Shown: piece by piece, positions 1 to 5,243 of the stretch
How positions within the stretch are numbered: the first letter of the stretch is position 1
Layout: every line of letters starts with the position of its first letter
NCBI GenBank assembly: GCA_016765255.1
Contig: JAESQI010000168.1
Coordinates: 1-5,243, forward strand
DNA: 5,243 nucleotides
DNA from: Robiginitomaculum sp.
Lineage (GTDB): Bacteria > Pseudomonadota > Alphaproteobacteria > Caulobacterales > Maricaulaceae
Reading direction: 5' to 3'
Made by a program: the position numbers and the translations under genes
Notes under the pieces: model-generated
Seen by the model: only the letters and a program-made list of their open reading frames with translations
Told to the model about the DNA's origin: nothing
Database searches by the model: none

Positions 1-761
1 ACTTCCAACACTTCAGTGCGTTGTAGATGACGAATTTCGACCGCTAAGCGTTCGATTGAAGCGCCAATGACGCCCAAAGTGGCGAAATACATGGCATGGC
101 GGTCACGCGGGATGACTTGGGTTGAGATCGGTTCAACAGCAAGGCCGAGCCTGCCAGCCACATGGGCTTCCACTTTCGGGTCAATATTGGCAAATGTACC
201 CACTGCGCCAGAAATAGCGCAAGTCGCGATTTCAGTTCGGGCCGTAACGAGGCGTTCGCGGCAACGGGCAAATTCGGCGTAGGCTTGCGCGAGTTTGAGG
301 CCAAAGGTGGTAGGTTCGGCGTGAATACCGTGACTACGCCCAATTGTGGGGGTGTATTTATGTTCAAGGGCGCGGGTTTTAAGAGCGGCTAGCACGCGGT
401 CAAGCCCGACCAAGAGCAAATCACTAGCGCGGGTCAGTTGCACGGATAGGGTTGTGTCGAGCACATCAGATGATGTCATGCCTTGGTGAACAAAGCGACT
501 GTCCGCGCCGATAAAACTAGCCAGATGGGTGAGAAATGCAATCACGTCATGTTTAACTTCGCGTTCAATCTCGTCAATTTTTGCCACGGAAGATTCGGCA
601 TTGCCACCTTTATCCCAAATGTTTTTGGCGGCAGATTTCGGGATGACCCCAAGATCAGCAAGGGCGTCACAAGCATGGGCTTCAATTTCAAACCAGATGC
701 GGTATTTGGTAGCTTGTGACCAAATATCGACCATTTCTTTGCGAGCGTAACGTGAAATCAT
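1..761 (-). CDS. purB: Adenylosuccinate lyase, 3' part cut off by the left edge
   Basis: PurB is a cytoplasmic homotetramer of the fumarase/aspartase superfamily. It cleaves SAICAR to AICAR plus fumarate in IMP synthesis, and adenylosuccinate to AMP plus fumarate. The first 253 codons are visible; the family usually has about 430-460 residues. The start is the ATG at 759-761, giving MISRYARKEM, then WFEIEAHACDAL (residues 23-34), which is the usual alphaproteobacterial N-terminus. Family landmarks follow in order: KHDV (70-73), GMTSSDVLDT (94-103) and the histidine pair in SHGIHAEPTTFG (143-154). The SSxMPxKxN signature loop should lie just beyond the left edge, so it cannot be checked. No strong Shine-Dalgarno is seen, only a purine-rich AAAGAAAG. 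The start codon overlaps the stop of the upstream lipoprotein gene in ATGA, so translation may be coupled. No frameshift is seen. Identity is firm. Confidence 0.96.
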   Translation of the reverse strand, partial: MISRYARKEMVDIWSQATKYRIWFEIEAHACDALADLGVIPKSAAKNIWDKGGNAESSVAKIDEIEREVKHDVIAFLTHLASFIGADSRFVHQGMTSSDVLDTTLSVQLTRASDLLLVGLDRVLAALKTRALEHKYTPTIGRSHGIHAEPTTFGLKLAQAYAEFARCRERLVTARTEIATCAISGAVGTFANIDPKVEAHVAGRLGLAVEPISTQVIPRDRHAMYFATLGVIGASIERLAVEIRHLQRTEVLE

Positions 762-1258
762 TGTTTTGCTTTCTTTTGTTTGGTTGTCTTTACAGGCATG
801 GCGATATTGGCTTCGAGCATAATCAGTTGTCCTGCCACGGGCAGGGAATGCGCCGCGCTAATACTATGCACGGGAACAGCGGGAAGTTTTTTTGTGCCAA
901 AAAATTTGTTAAATGCAGCCATATATGTATCATAATCAATACTTCCATCAGTATTCGGTGCAAGGACGACCCGCACACCCATTACATTGCCAAGGGTAAG
1001 GCCTTGTTTTTGTAACAGTGTATATAAACCATTATAGGCTCCGATGGTCTGTTGTTCCATCGTGCCAAATCCGTCTTTTGAACGAGGCGGATGAATAACC
1101 GCCTGTGCCAAGGTCATATTGGCGGGCAATACCACCATTTTGTTTTCGGCAGGCTTGATCGTGCTTGTTGGTGTCTGCGTATTTGGTGCATCATTACACC
1201 CTGACAAAACGATCATAGACGCAATGAATAAGCCTGTTAAAAAACGCGAAGTCTTCAT
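758..1258 (-). CDS. Rid (YjgF/YER057c/UK114)-family domain lipoprotein
   Basis: This predicted 166-residue protein is exported and lipid-anchored. The N-terminus MKTSRFLTGLFIASMIVLSG is a positively charged, hydrophobic signal ending in the lipobox LSGC, with C21 as the lipidated residue. The next residue is Asn rather than Asp, which in enterobacterial terms favours the outer membrane. A Thr/Pro-rich linker (22-40) precedes a Rid-like domain at roughly 64-152, recognisable from QQTIGAYNGLYTLL, GNVMGVRVVLAP, YMAAFNKFFG and QLIMLEANIA. The tail is lysine-rich. Classical RidA deaminates reactive enamines/imines using an arginine in a P-x-R segment before the last strands. Here the matching stretch is LPAVPV (125-130), with Val where Arg is expected, so deaminase activity is doubtful. 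I chose the ATG at 1256-1258 because GGAG (1265-1268) sits 6 nt upstream. A GTG at 1268-1270 and an ATG at 1262-1264 are in frame but poorly placed for ribosome binding. Rid membership is by motif resemblance; the function is unknown. Confidence 0.85.
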   Translation of the reverse strand: MKTSRFLTGLFIASMIVLSGCNDAPNTQTPTSTIKPAENKMVVLPANMTLAQAVIHPPRSKDGFGTMEQQTIGAYNGLYTLLQKQGLTLGNVMGVRVVLAPNTDGSIDYDTYMAAFNKFFGTKKLPAVPVHSISAAHSLPVAGQLIMLEANIAMPVKTTKQKKAKQ

Positions 1259-1264
1259 GGTCAT

Positions 1265-1268
1265 CTCC
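1265..1268 (-). promoter_or_regulatory. Ribosome binding site GGAG that decides the lipoprotein start
   Basis: On the minus strand the sequence reads GTGGAGATGACCATGAAG. GGAG is 6 nt from the second ATG (1256-1258), adjoins the first ATG (1262-1264) and overlaps the codons that follow the GTG. Only the second ATG has workable spacing, and starting there also gives a textbook lipoprotein signal with no extra residues. Confidence 0.6.
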
Positions 1269-1305
1269 ACGAAATAAGGAAGGTTTAATTTGCGCTCTCT
1301 CTAGC

Positions 1306-2619
1306 CTAAGATTCGGGCTTTGCCAAACCCTCATTACGCCTTTGCGCATCTTCCCAGTCTTTGGGGAGAGACTTGGAGGTTATCAGAAAAAACCCAGCGG
1401 CAATGAGTAAAAGTACGCTGACAACAGAAAATGCATAACGAATGGCATAGAGTATATCGTGGTCGGCTAAAAAACGGTCGATTAAAATGCCCGTTATTGT
1501 CGGCCCGCCGCCTAGCGCGATCATATTGAGAATAAAGAAAAATAAGGCCGTTGACATAGCGCGCATATGTATAGGGGCAAGGGTTTGAGCAATGGCAAAA
1601 CTTGGCCCCAAATACACACCCAAAAACACCAAAAATACGGAAATTAAAGCAAGATGTGCCCACACTGTTCCTATCCACAGCGCGCCTAAAATAAAGGGAA
1701 AGGCGAGGGCAACGGAAATAGCTGGTATCCATGCATAAGCTCTTACGTCCTTTTTTCCCCAGCGATTGGCCAGTGTTCCGCCCAAAAATGTACCGCCCGC
1801 ATAAGCAATGCCGTTGATGATCCCGAGTACAATCATCAATGTGCGGAGATTGAAATCAGGTTCGAGGGCGAAAATAAATTTTGTTTGGAAAGCTGATAGG
1901 GAATAGGCAACGAATGAAGCAATCGAAATACCAAAGCACATTGTCCACCAAGAGCGGATGGTCAGCAGTGTGCCAAGGGATTCCAAAAACGGAACGGGGT
2001 CGGTTTCTATGTTCGTTTGGGCTTCCATGCCGCCGCGCTCAGGCTCACGAAGAACAAGCCTTACAATTATGGCAAGCCCGACACCTACCGCGCCCAATAA
2101 AATGAATATTCGCCGCCACGGTACATCTGCGGCGGATTTTCCAGCGATTGTCGCGACAACAAAATAGGCAAACATGATGCCAAATGGAATGCCGAGTGAA
2201 TAAATACTCAGCGCTTTTGTGCGCTCTTCTTTGCCGTATAAATCGGATATAATAGAGTGGGACGGTGGGCTACCACCCGCCTCGCCAATGCCGACGCCCA
2301 TGCGGGCAAGGCCAATCTGTAAAAAGCTGGTGGCAAAGCCTGTAAGAGCCGTAAATCCGCTCCAGACAGCAAGGGCCGTAGAAACAATATTAACGCGGTT
2401 ATACCGATCAGCAAGCCACGCGATTGGGATGGCTATGATTGTATAAAAAGCGGCAAATAAAAGGCCCGTTAAAAGCCCGATTTGCGTATTGGTTAGCCCC
2501 AAATCTTCTTGGATAAAAGGGGCCAAAATCCCCACAATCTGGCGGTCAATAAAATTGAACCCGTAGACAATTGTCAAAAGTAATAAAACGAGTTTTCTAT
2601 AATTTTTATTCTCAGTCAC
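1306..2619 (-). CDS. MFS transporter, Spinster-like family
   Basis: This is a 437-residue inner-membrane carrier of the major facilitator superfamily, the usual length for a 12-helix member. Helix 1 carries NFIDRQ (22-27), typical of Spinster-like and related carriers. The helix 2-3 loop has a motif-A-like LADRYNR (69-75). Helix 4 has the sequence RMGVGIGEAGGSPPSHSIIS (106-125), whose GEAGxxP core is characteristic of this subgroup. Hydrophilic stretches at about 190-222 and 284-292 fit the central cytoplasmic loop and the repeated A-like motif (GGTLANRWGKK). The C-terminal tail is short and charged. The start is a GTG (2617-2619) preceded by AGGGGA (2625-2630) with a 5-nt spacer, a good site. 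It follows radC by 20 nt, suggesting cotranscription. Bacterial relatives are usually annotated only as MFS transporters. Substrate and direction cannot be read from the sequence, and the neighbours share no pathway that would hint at one. Confidence 0.92.
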   Translation of the reverse strand: MTENKNYRKLVLLLLTIVYGFNFIDRQIVGILAPFIQEDLGLTNTQIGLLTGLLFAAFYTIIAIPIAWLADRYNRVNIVSTALAVWSGFTALTGFATSFLQIGLARMGVGIGEAGGSPPSHSIISDLYGKEERTKALSIYSLGIPFGIMFAYFVVATIAGKSAADVPWRRIFILLGAVGVGLAIIVRLVLREPERGGMEAQTNIETDPVPFLESLGTLLTIRSWWTMCFGISIASFVAYSLSAFQTKFIFALEPDFNLRTLMIVLGIINGIAYAGGTFLGGTLANRWGKKDVRAYAWIPAISVALAFPFILGALWIGTVWAHLALISVFLVFLGVYLGPSFAIAQTLAPIHMRAMSTALFFFILNMIALGGGPTITGILIDRFLADHDILYAIRYAFSVVSVLLLIAAGFFLITSKSLPKDWEDAQRRNEGLAKPES

Positions 2620-2624
2620 GGACT

Positions 2625-2630
2625 TCCCCT
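2625..2630 (-). promoter_or_regulatory. Ribosome binding site supporting the GTG start of the MFS gene
   Basis: AGGGGA on the minus strand lies 5 nt before the GTG at 2617-2619 and just after the radC stop. It is one of the stronger Shine-Dalgarno sequences in the window and makes the GTG credible although no ATG occurs at that end of the frame. Confidence 0.6.
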
Positions 2631-2639
2631 ATTTTTGAT

Positions 2640-3347
2640 CTACATTAACCCCAGTGACTTGAAACTTGCAACATCATTTCTGCCTATTATCAAATGATCG
2701 TGGACGCTTATATTGATGGCTTTTGCTGCACCGACGATATTGGCGGTCATTTCGATGTCGCTGGCAGAGGGTGTCGGGTCGCCTGAAGGATGGTTGTGGG
2801 CAAGGATAATGGCCGTAGAGCCGAGTTCCAACGCACGTTTAATGATTTCTCGTGGGTAGACGGGGGCGCGGTCAATTGTGCCTTGTCCCAATATTTCGTC
2901 TGCAATCAAGCGGTTTTTACGGTCAAGGAATAGTACGCGAAATTGCTCTTTGTGTTCAAATTGCATCACCGAGCGGCAATAATCGAGCAGGGCCGACCAA
3001 GAGGACAAGATGGGACGGTTTAGCACCGCCTGTTTGCCAAGTTTTATAGCGCCAGCTTGCAGAATTTTTAAATCAAGTGCGGTTTTTTCACTGATACCTT
3101 TAACCTCGGCGAGGCGTGCAATCGGGGCGGAGACAACGTCCCCGAACGTTCCAAATTTTTCCATCAAGTCTTTCGCTATTGGTTTGATATCGCGGCGCGG
3201 TATGGAGCGAAATAAATATAGTTCAAGCAGTTCATAGTCGGCCAATGCCGATGTGCCGCCCTCCAAAAACCGTGCCCGCAGCCGGTCGCGGTGGCCGTGA
3301 TAATGCGGCTTAGGCTTAGATGTTTTTTCGTCCCCGCTTTTGTTCAT
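2640..3347 (-). CDS. radC: RadC family protein (JAMM/MPN+ domain)
   Basis: The 235-residue length is usual for the family. The N-terminal third holds GHRDRLRARFLEGG (18-31), the LADYELLELYLF segment (35-46) and a helix-hairpin-helix-like EVKGISEKTALDLK (81-94). The C-terminal half is a JAMM metalloprotease-like fold with Glu134 (HKEQFRVLFLD), the zinc-binding HNHPSGDP (184-191) and Asp197 in PSASD. HDHLIIG (216-222) is the other family hallmark. All predicted metal ligands are present. RadC was once linked to repair of radiation damage, but the original E. coli radC mutation was later mapped to recG, so a DNA-repair role is unproven. The stop of map and this ATG are directly abutted (TAAATG, minus strand) and no Shine-Dalgarno is visible upstream. 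Translation therefore probably depends on ribosomes finishing map. Family assignment is firm; the biochemical role is unknown. Confidence 0.95.
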   Translation of the reverse strand: MNKSGDEKTSKPKPHYHGHRDRLRARFLEGGTSALADYELLELYLFRSIPRRDIKPIAKDLMEKFGTFGDVVSAPIARLAEVKGISEKTALDLKILQAGAIKLGKQAVLNRPILSSWSALLDYCRSVMQFEHKEQFRVLFLDRKNRLIADEILGQGTIDRAPVYPREIIKRALELGSTAIILAHNHPSGDPTPSASDIEMTANIVGAAKAINISVHDHLIIGRNDVASFKSLGLM

Positions 3348-4184
3348 TTAGAGATAGGGCGGTTTATCAAGGCCCGCTGGAGATTTAGTAAAAATCTCAA
3401 CCCCTGTTGCGGTCACGCCCAACGAATGCTCGAACTGGGCAGTGAGTTTTTTATCGCGAGTTACCGCCGTCCAACCATCAGACAGAACTTTGCAATCTGG
3501 CCTACCGAGATTGATCATCGGTTCAACGGTAAAAAACATACCTTCGCGTAAGACTTCGCCTTGTCCCTTTGTGCCGAAATGCAAAATATTAGGCGCGTCA
3601 TGAAACAAGCGCCCCAGCCCGTGCCCGCAAAAATCCTGGACAATAGAGCAGCGCTCACCTTGGGCAAATTCTTGAATAGCCGCCCCTATATCGCCAGTTG
3701 TATTACCAGGTTTGATCTGGGCAATCCCCAGCATCAAGCTGTCATAAGTGATATTGATCAGCCGTTCAGCCTTACGGTTAATCTTACCGACAGGATACAT
3801 GCGCGATGTATCTCCGTGCCAACCATCGACTATGACCGTTACATCAATATTGACGATATCGCCATTTTTAAGGGGCTTTGAAGCAGGAATTCCGTGACAA
3901 ACCACATGGTTTACCGACGTGCAAATGGTGTGTTTATATCCTCTATAGCCCAGACAAGCAGGGAGGGCACCGTTATCTAAGATAAATTCACGAGCGGTGT
4001 TATCTAGGGCCTCTGTTGTCACTCCGACTTGCACCATGGGTACGAGTAGGTCTAGGCACTGAGCCGCCAATTTTCCAGCTTTGCGCATGCCGTCAAAATC
4101 AGTGGCGCTATGGAGCTTGATTGAGCCGTCACGACTTATAACGTCTGCATTCGCGTCACTATATTGGGTGTCAGTTTGGTTCAT
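3348..4184 (-). CDS. map: Methionine aminopeptidase, type I
   Basis: Map removes the initiator methionine from nascent proteins when the second residue is small, acting in the cytosol on emerging chains after peptide deformylase. The 278-residue protein has the full pita-bread catalytic domain. The five metal ligands are all there: Asp114 (NIDVT), Asp125 (HGDTSRM), His188 (GHGLG), Glu221 (TVEPMI) and Glu252 (FEHSLG). The substrate-contacting His97 in CHGIP is also present. The N-terminus runs about 15-20 residues longer than E. coli Map before the shared DGMRKAGKLAAQ (31-42). Extensions ending in IKLH, as here, are common in alphaproteobacterial Map proteins. The ATG at 4182-4184 has only a weak purine-rich AGAAAG upstream and lies 9 nt after the sfsA stop; the gene abuts radC. 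It is essential in bacteria that carry a single copy; whether this genome has another cannot be seen. Confidence 0.97.
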   Translation of the reverse strand: MNQTDTQYSDANADVISRDGSIKLHSATDFDGMRKAGKLAAQCLDLLVPMVQVGVTTEALDNTAREFILDNGALPACLGYRGYKHTICTSVNHVVCHGIPASKPLKNGDIVNIDVTVIVDGWHGDTSRMYPVGKINRKAERLINITYDSLMLGIAQIKPGNTTGDIGAAIQEFAQGERCSIVQDFCGHGLGRLFHDAPNILHFGTKGQGEVLREGMFFTVEPMINLGRPDCKVLSDGWTAVTRDKKLTAQFEHSLGVTATGVEIFTKSPAGLDKPPYL

Positions 4185-4193
4185 TATTTCTTT

Positions 4194-4895
4194 CTAGTCT
4201 ATTATCGGAACACGGCCAGCAATGCTGATTTCCGTTGGGTCTATCTTACACGCATAGGCGAGGCTCTCAAGCCCTGAAATGCGAGCTTGTTTTCGGGTCA
4301 TTTCATATTCGGGATCAACATCTTTAGCAATGGAAAAGCGGGCGCAATCCTCTCTTTGAATGACATAGAGCATAACGGCCCGCGCACCATTCTCGGCCAT
4401 AGATTTCAACTCCCTTAAATGTTTAGTGCCTCTTGCGGTCGGACTATCGGGGAACTCGGCCAAGCCTTGTATGCGCGAGAATGTAATACTTTTAACTTCC
4501 ACATAACACGGGGGCTTGTTTTTGGATTCGAGCAAGAAATCTATACGCGAGTTTTGCCCGTATTTCACTTCACGGCGTAAAGTTTCATATCCAGATAATT
4601 CTGGTATTTGGTTGGCCTTTAATGCTTCATCGACAATCGTATTGGGGATGGCCGTATGTATCCCGACGAGAGCATCGTCGACCTCTACAATCCGCCAGTC
4701 ATATTTCAGCTTTCGGTTTGGGTTGTGGGCGGGCTCTACCCACACCCTGTTACCCGGAGTTCTAAGCCCTGCCATCGAGCCCGTATTGGCGCAATGAGCC
4801 GTGATTGGTGAACCGTCAATGAGTTCAATATCAGCAAAAAACCGCTTATACCGCTGAACTAAACGGCCTTCAAGGAGAGGGGGCTCAAATTTCAT
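4194..4895 (-). CDS. sfsA: SfsA family protein (DNA-binding, nuclease-like)
   Basis: This 233-residue protein has the usual SfsA length. E. coli SfsA was named for stimulating maltose metabolism when overproduced and has been reported to bind DNA. The family has an N-terminal OB-like part and a PD-(D/E)xK-like nuclease core. Here LLEGRLVQRYKRFFADIEL (7-25) and AHCANTGSMAGL (33-44) mark the N-terminal part. SRIDFLL (116-122) and CYVEVKS (130-136) supply Asp119, Glu133 and Lys135 of the nuclease core. The conserved FPDSPTARGTKHL follows at 148-160. I chose the ATG at 4893-4895 because the protein then begins MKFEPPL, as SfsA proteins usually do. Its AGGAG (4898-4902) is unusually close, with a 2-nt spacer. 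The alternative is a TTG at 4908-4910, adding five residues and lacking a clear Shine-Dalgarno. It is the first gene of the leftward block. Cellular role remains uncertain. Confidence 0.95.
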   Translation of the reverse strand: MKFEPPLLEGRLVQRYKRFFADIELIDGSPITAHCANTGSMAGLRTPGNRVWVEPAHNPNRKLKYDWRIVEVDDALVGIHTAIPNTIVDEALKANQIPELSGYETLRREVKYGQNSRIDFLLESKNKPPCYVEVKSITFSRIQGLAEFPDSPTARGTKHLRELKSMAENGARAVMLYVIQREDCARFSIAKDVDPEYEMTRKQARISGLESLAYACKIDPTEISIAGRVPIID

Positions 4896-4999
4896 GGCTC
4901 CTATATGCAAATAATTTCACTTTAAGGCAATTTTTAACTGGTAATAATTTATTTGTTTGCCATATTGCGCGCCTACTGAGAGGTACATTTGCGCACAAT
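4896..4999. promoter_or_regulatory. Divergent intergenic region between sfsA and tRNA-Leu
   Basis: This AT-rich gap must carry the leftward promoter for the sfsA block, and probably the rightward promoter for the tRNA gene. I could not find a convincing -35/-10 pair for either direction: TACATT (4984-4989) is a passable -10 for the tRNA but lacks a properly spaced -35. A short direct repeat, TTGCGC, occurs at 4965-4970 and 4989-4994, 24 bp apart (near two helical turns), just upstream of the tRNA. It may be chance. Confidence 0.4.
4898..4902 (-). promoter_or_regulatory. Closely spaced AGGAG before sfsA
   Basis: The minus strand reads ATAGGAGCCATG, leaving only 2 nt between AGGAG and the preferred ATG. 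For the alternative TTG start at 4908-4910 this AGGAG would lie inside the coding region and could not serve. The site therefore supports the ATG, although the spacing is suboptimal and may give weak initiation. Confidence 0.4.
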
Positions 5000-5086
5000 G
5001 CGGGCGTGGTGGAATTGGTAGACACGCAAGACTTAAAATCTTGTTCCTGTATAGGAGTGCCGGTTCGATTCCGGCCGCCCGCACCA
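5000..5086 (+). tRNA. tRNA-Leu, anticodon UAA
   Basis: A complete class II tRNA gene of 87 nt including an encoded CCA end (5084-5086). The 7-bp acceptor stem pairs GCGGGCG (5000-5006) with CGCCCGC (5076-5082), with discriminator A5083 as expected for leucine. The anticodon stem pairs CAAGA (5027-5031) with TCTTG (5039-5043) around the loop CTTAAAA, placing the anticodon TAA at 5034-5036, which reads UUA and UUG. The long variable arm has TCCT pairing with AGGA around GTAT. The T stem pairs GCCGG (5059-5063) with CCGGC (5071-5075) around TTCGATT. It is transcribed away from the sfsA block. A run of T residues starts 3 nt after the CCA. The 3' halves of leucine tRNA genes are common attachment sites for integrating elements. 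Confidence 0.98.
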
Positions 5087-5138
5087 CTTTTTTCTCCTTA
5101 TTTTTACATAAGTCATTGTAATATAACAATATATTTTA
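5087..5138 (+). terminator. AT-rich tRNA trailer with possible weak terminator
   Basis: CTTTTTTCTCC follows the tRNA almost at once. Further on, ATTGT (5115-5119) can pair with ACAAT (5126-5130) around a 6-nt loop, followed by ATATTTTA. The stem is only 5 bp, has a single GC pair and is weak. No GC-rich intrinsic terminator is present, so this is a tentative call for the end of the tRNA transcript. Confidence 0.25.
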
Positions 5139-5150
5139 CTGCGTAGAGGT

Positions 5151-5243
5151 TTGGTTTCTAAAAATGCGGCGCGTGCAAATGCAAAGGGCATTCGTGCTGT
5201 TTGCAAACATTTAGCAAATGATGGCGCGGTATTAATTTATCCA
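5151..5243 (+). CDS. Possible start of an unidentified gene, cut off by the right edge
   Basis: The frame is open from 5127 (after a TAA at 5124-5126) to the end of the window. Read from the TTG at 5151 it begins MVSKNAARANAKGIRA and continues VCKHLANDGAVLIYP. This looks like real protein: Ala/Lys/Arg-rich at first, then amphipathic, with mixed ordinary codons. The AKGIRAVCKHLANDGAVLIY stretch reminds me of the N-terminus of alphaproteobacterial tyrosine integrases (KGvrxVxKxLADGtvxxYY). Such genes often sit right behind a tRNA gene used as an attachment site. A segment of a phospholipid or lipid A acyltransferase is another possibility. The start is unsettled: no ATG is in frame, AGAGG (5145-5149) is too close to the TTG, and the ATG at 5164 opens a different frame that stops after 16 codons. 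With about 31 codons visible, this could also be a gene remnant. Confidence 0.3.
   Translation, partial: MVSKNAARANAKGIRAVCKHLANDGAVLIYP

Noticed and set aside
44..392. Overlapping ORFs of 70-107 codons on both strands within purB
   Set aside because: They are out-of-frame shadows of purB, whose frame is uninterrupted with family motifs throughout.
716..1015. Plus-strand 99-codon ORF opposite the lipoprotein gene
   Set aside because: It is antisense to the Rid domain, Cys/His-rich with low-complexity phrases, and has no supporting start signal.
1259..1305. Possible terminator or promoter in the 47-nt gap between the MFS and lipoprotein genes
   Set aside because: No stable inverted repeat with a T run and no clear -35/-10 pair could be found, so I left the block as one potential transcript.
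1334..1732. 132-codon minus-strand ORF inside the MFS gene
   Set aside because: It is a shifted reading of the transporter's C-terminal half. The composition is Cys/Phe/Arg-rich with no recognisable motif, while the MFS frame is continuous over all 12 helices.
3561..3881. 106-codon plus-strand ORF opposite map
   Set aside because: It is antisense to conserved map codons carrying the metal ligands, has no plausible ribosome site and shows no family resemblance.
4164..4184. Later start for map nearer the E. coli N-terminus
   Set aside because: The next in-frame ATG falls inside the conserved DGMRKAGKLAA segment. The extra N-terminal residues match what is common in alphaproteobacterial Map, so the first ATG is kept.
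4917..5129. Minus-strand 70-codon ORF across the tRNA gene containing the string RAAGIEPALLYR
   Set aside because: It is the antisense reading of tRNA-Leu. The RAAGIEPA-like string is a well-known false protein produced by translating the complement of class II tRNA genes, and the rest of the ORF is AT-rich intergenic sequence.

Overview
The window looks like ordinary chromosomal core DNA from an alphaproteobacterium. PurB, Map and RadC read like alphaproteobacterial versions, base composition is moderate rather than high in GC, and the sfsA-map-radC order is, from memory, one often met in that class. A Spinster-type MFS carrier beside a Rid-family lipoprotein would suit a sphingomonad- or hyphomonad-like lineage. 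This placement is inference from family resemblance, not a measured phylogeny.

All six substantial protein genes lie on the minus strand and read right to left as one compact block. The order of transcription is sfsA (4194-4895), map (3348-4184), radC (2640-3347), an MFS transporter (1306-2619), a Rid-domain lipoprotein (758-1258) and purB (1-761, its 3' part cut off by the left edge). Spacings are 9, 0, 20, 47 and -4 nt. I see no convincing terminator inside the block, so it could be one operon, with any internal promoter most likely in the 47-nt gap. Two junctions suggest translational coupling: TAAATG at map/radC and ATGA at the lipoprotein/purB junction.

The genes share no single pathway. 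Map trims N-terminal methionine from new proteins. PurB works in purine synthesis. RadC is a JAMM-fold protein of uncertain role and SfsA is a nuclease-like protein of uncertain role. The MFS protein is an inner-membrane carrier of unknown substrate, and the lipoprotein is an exported Rid-fold protein that appears to lack the arginine needed for imine deamination.

To the right, diverging from sfsA, is a complete plus-strand tRNA-Leu(UAA) with an encoded CCA end (5000-5086). After it come an AT-rich stretch and, in the last ~90 bases, the beginning of a plus-strand reading frame that looks protein-like. It could be the N-terminus of a tRNA-associated integrase, but too little is visible to be sure.

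I found no CRISPR array, insertion sequence, riboswitch or clear new multi-gene system. The observations most worth a second look are the exported Rid-family protein coupled to purB and the reading frame behind the tRNA gene.
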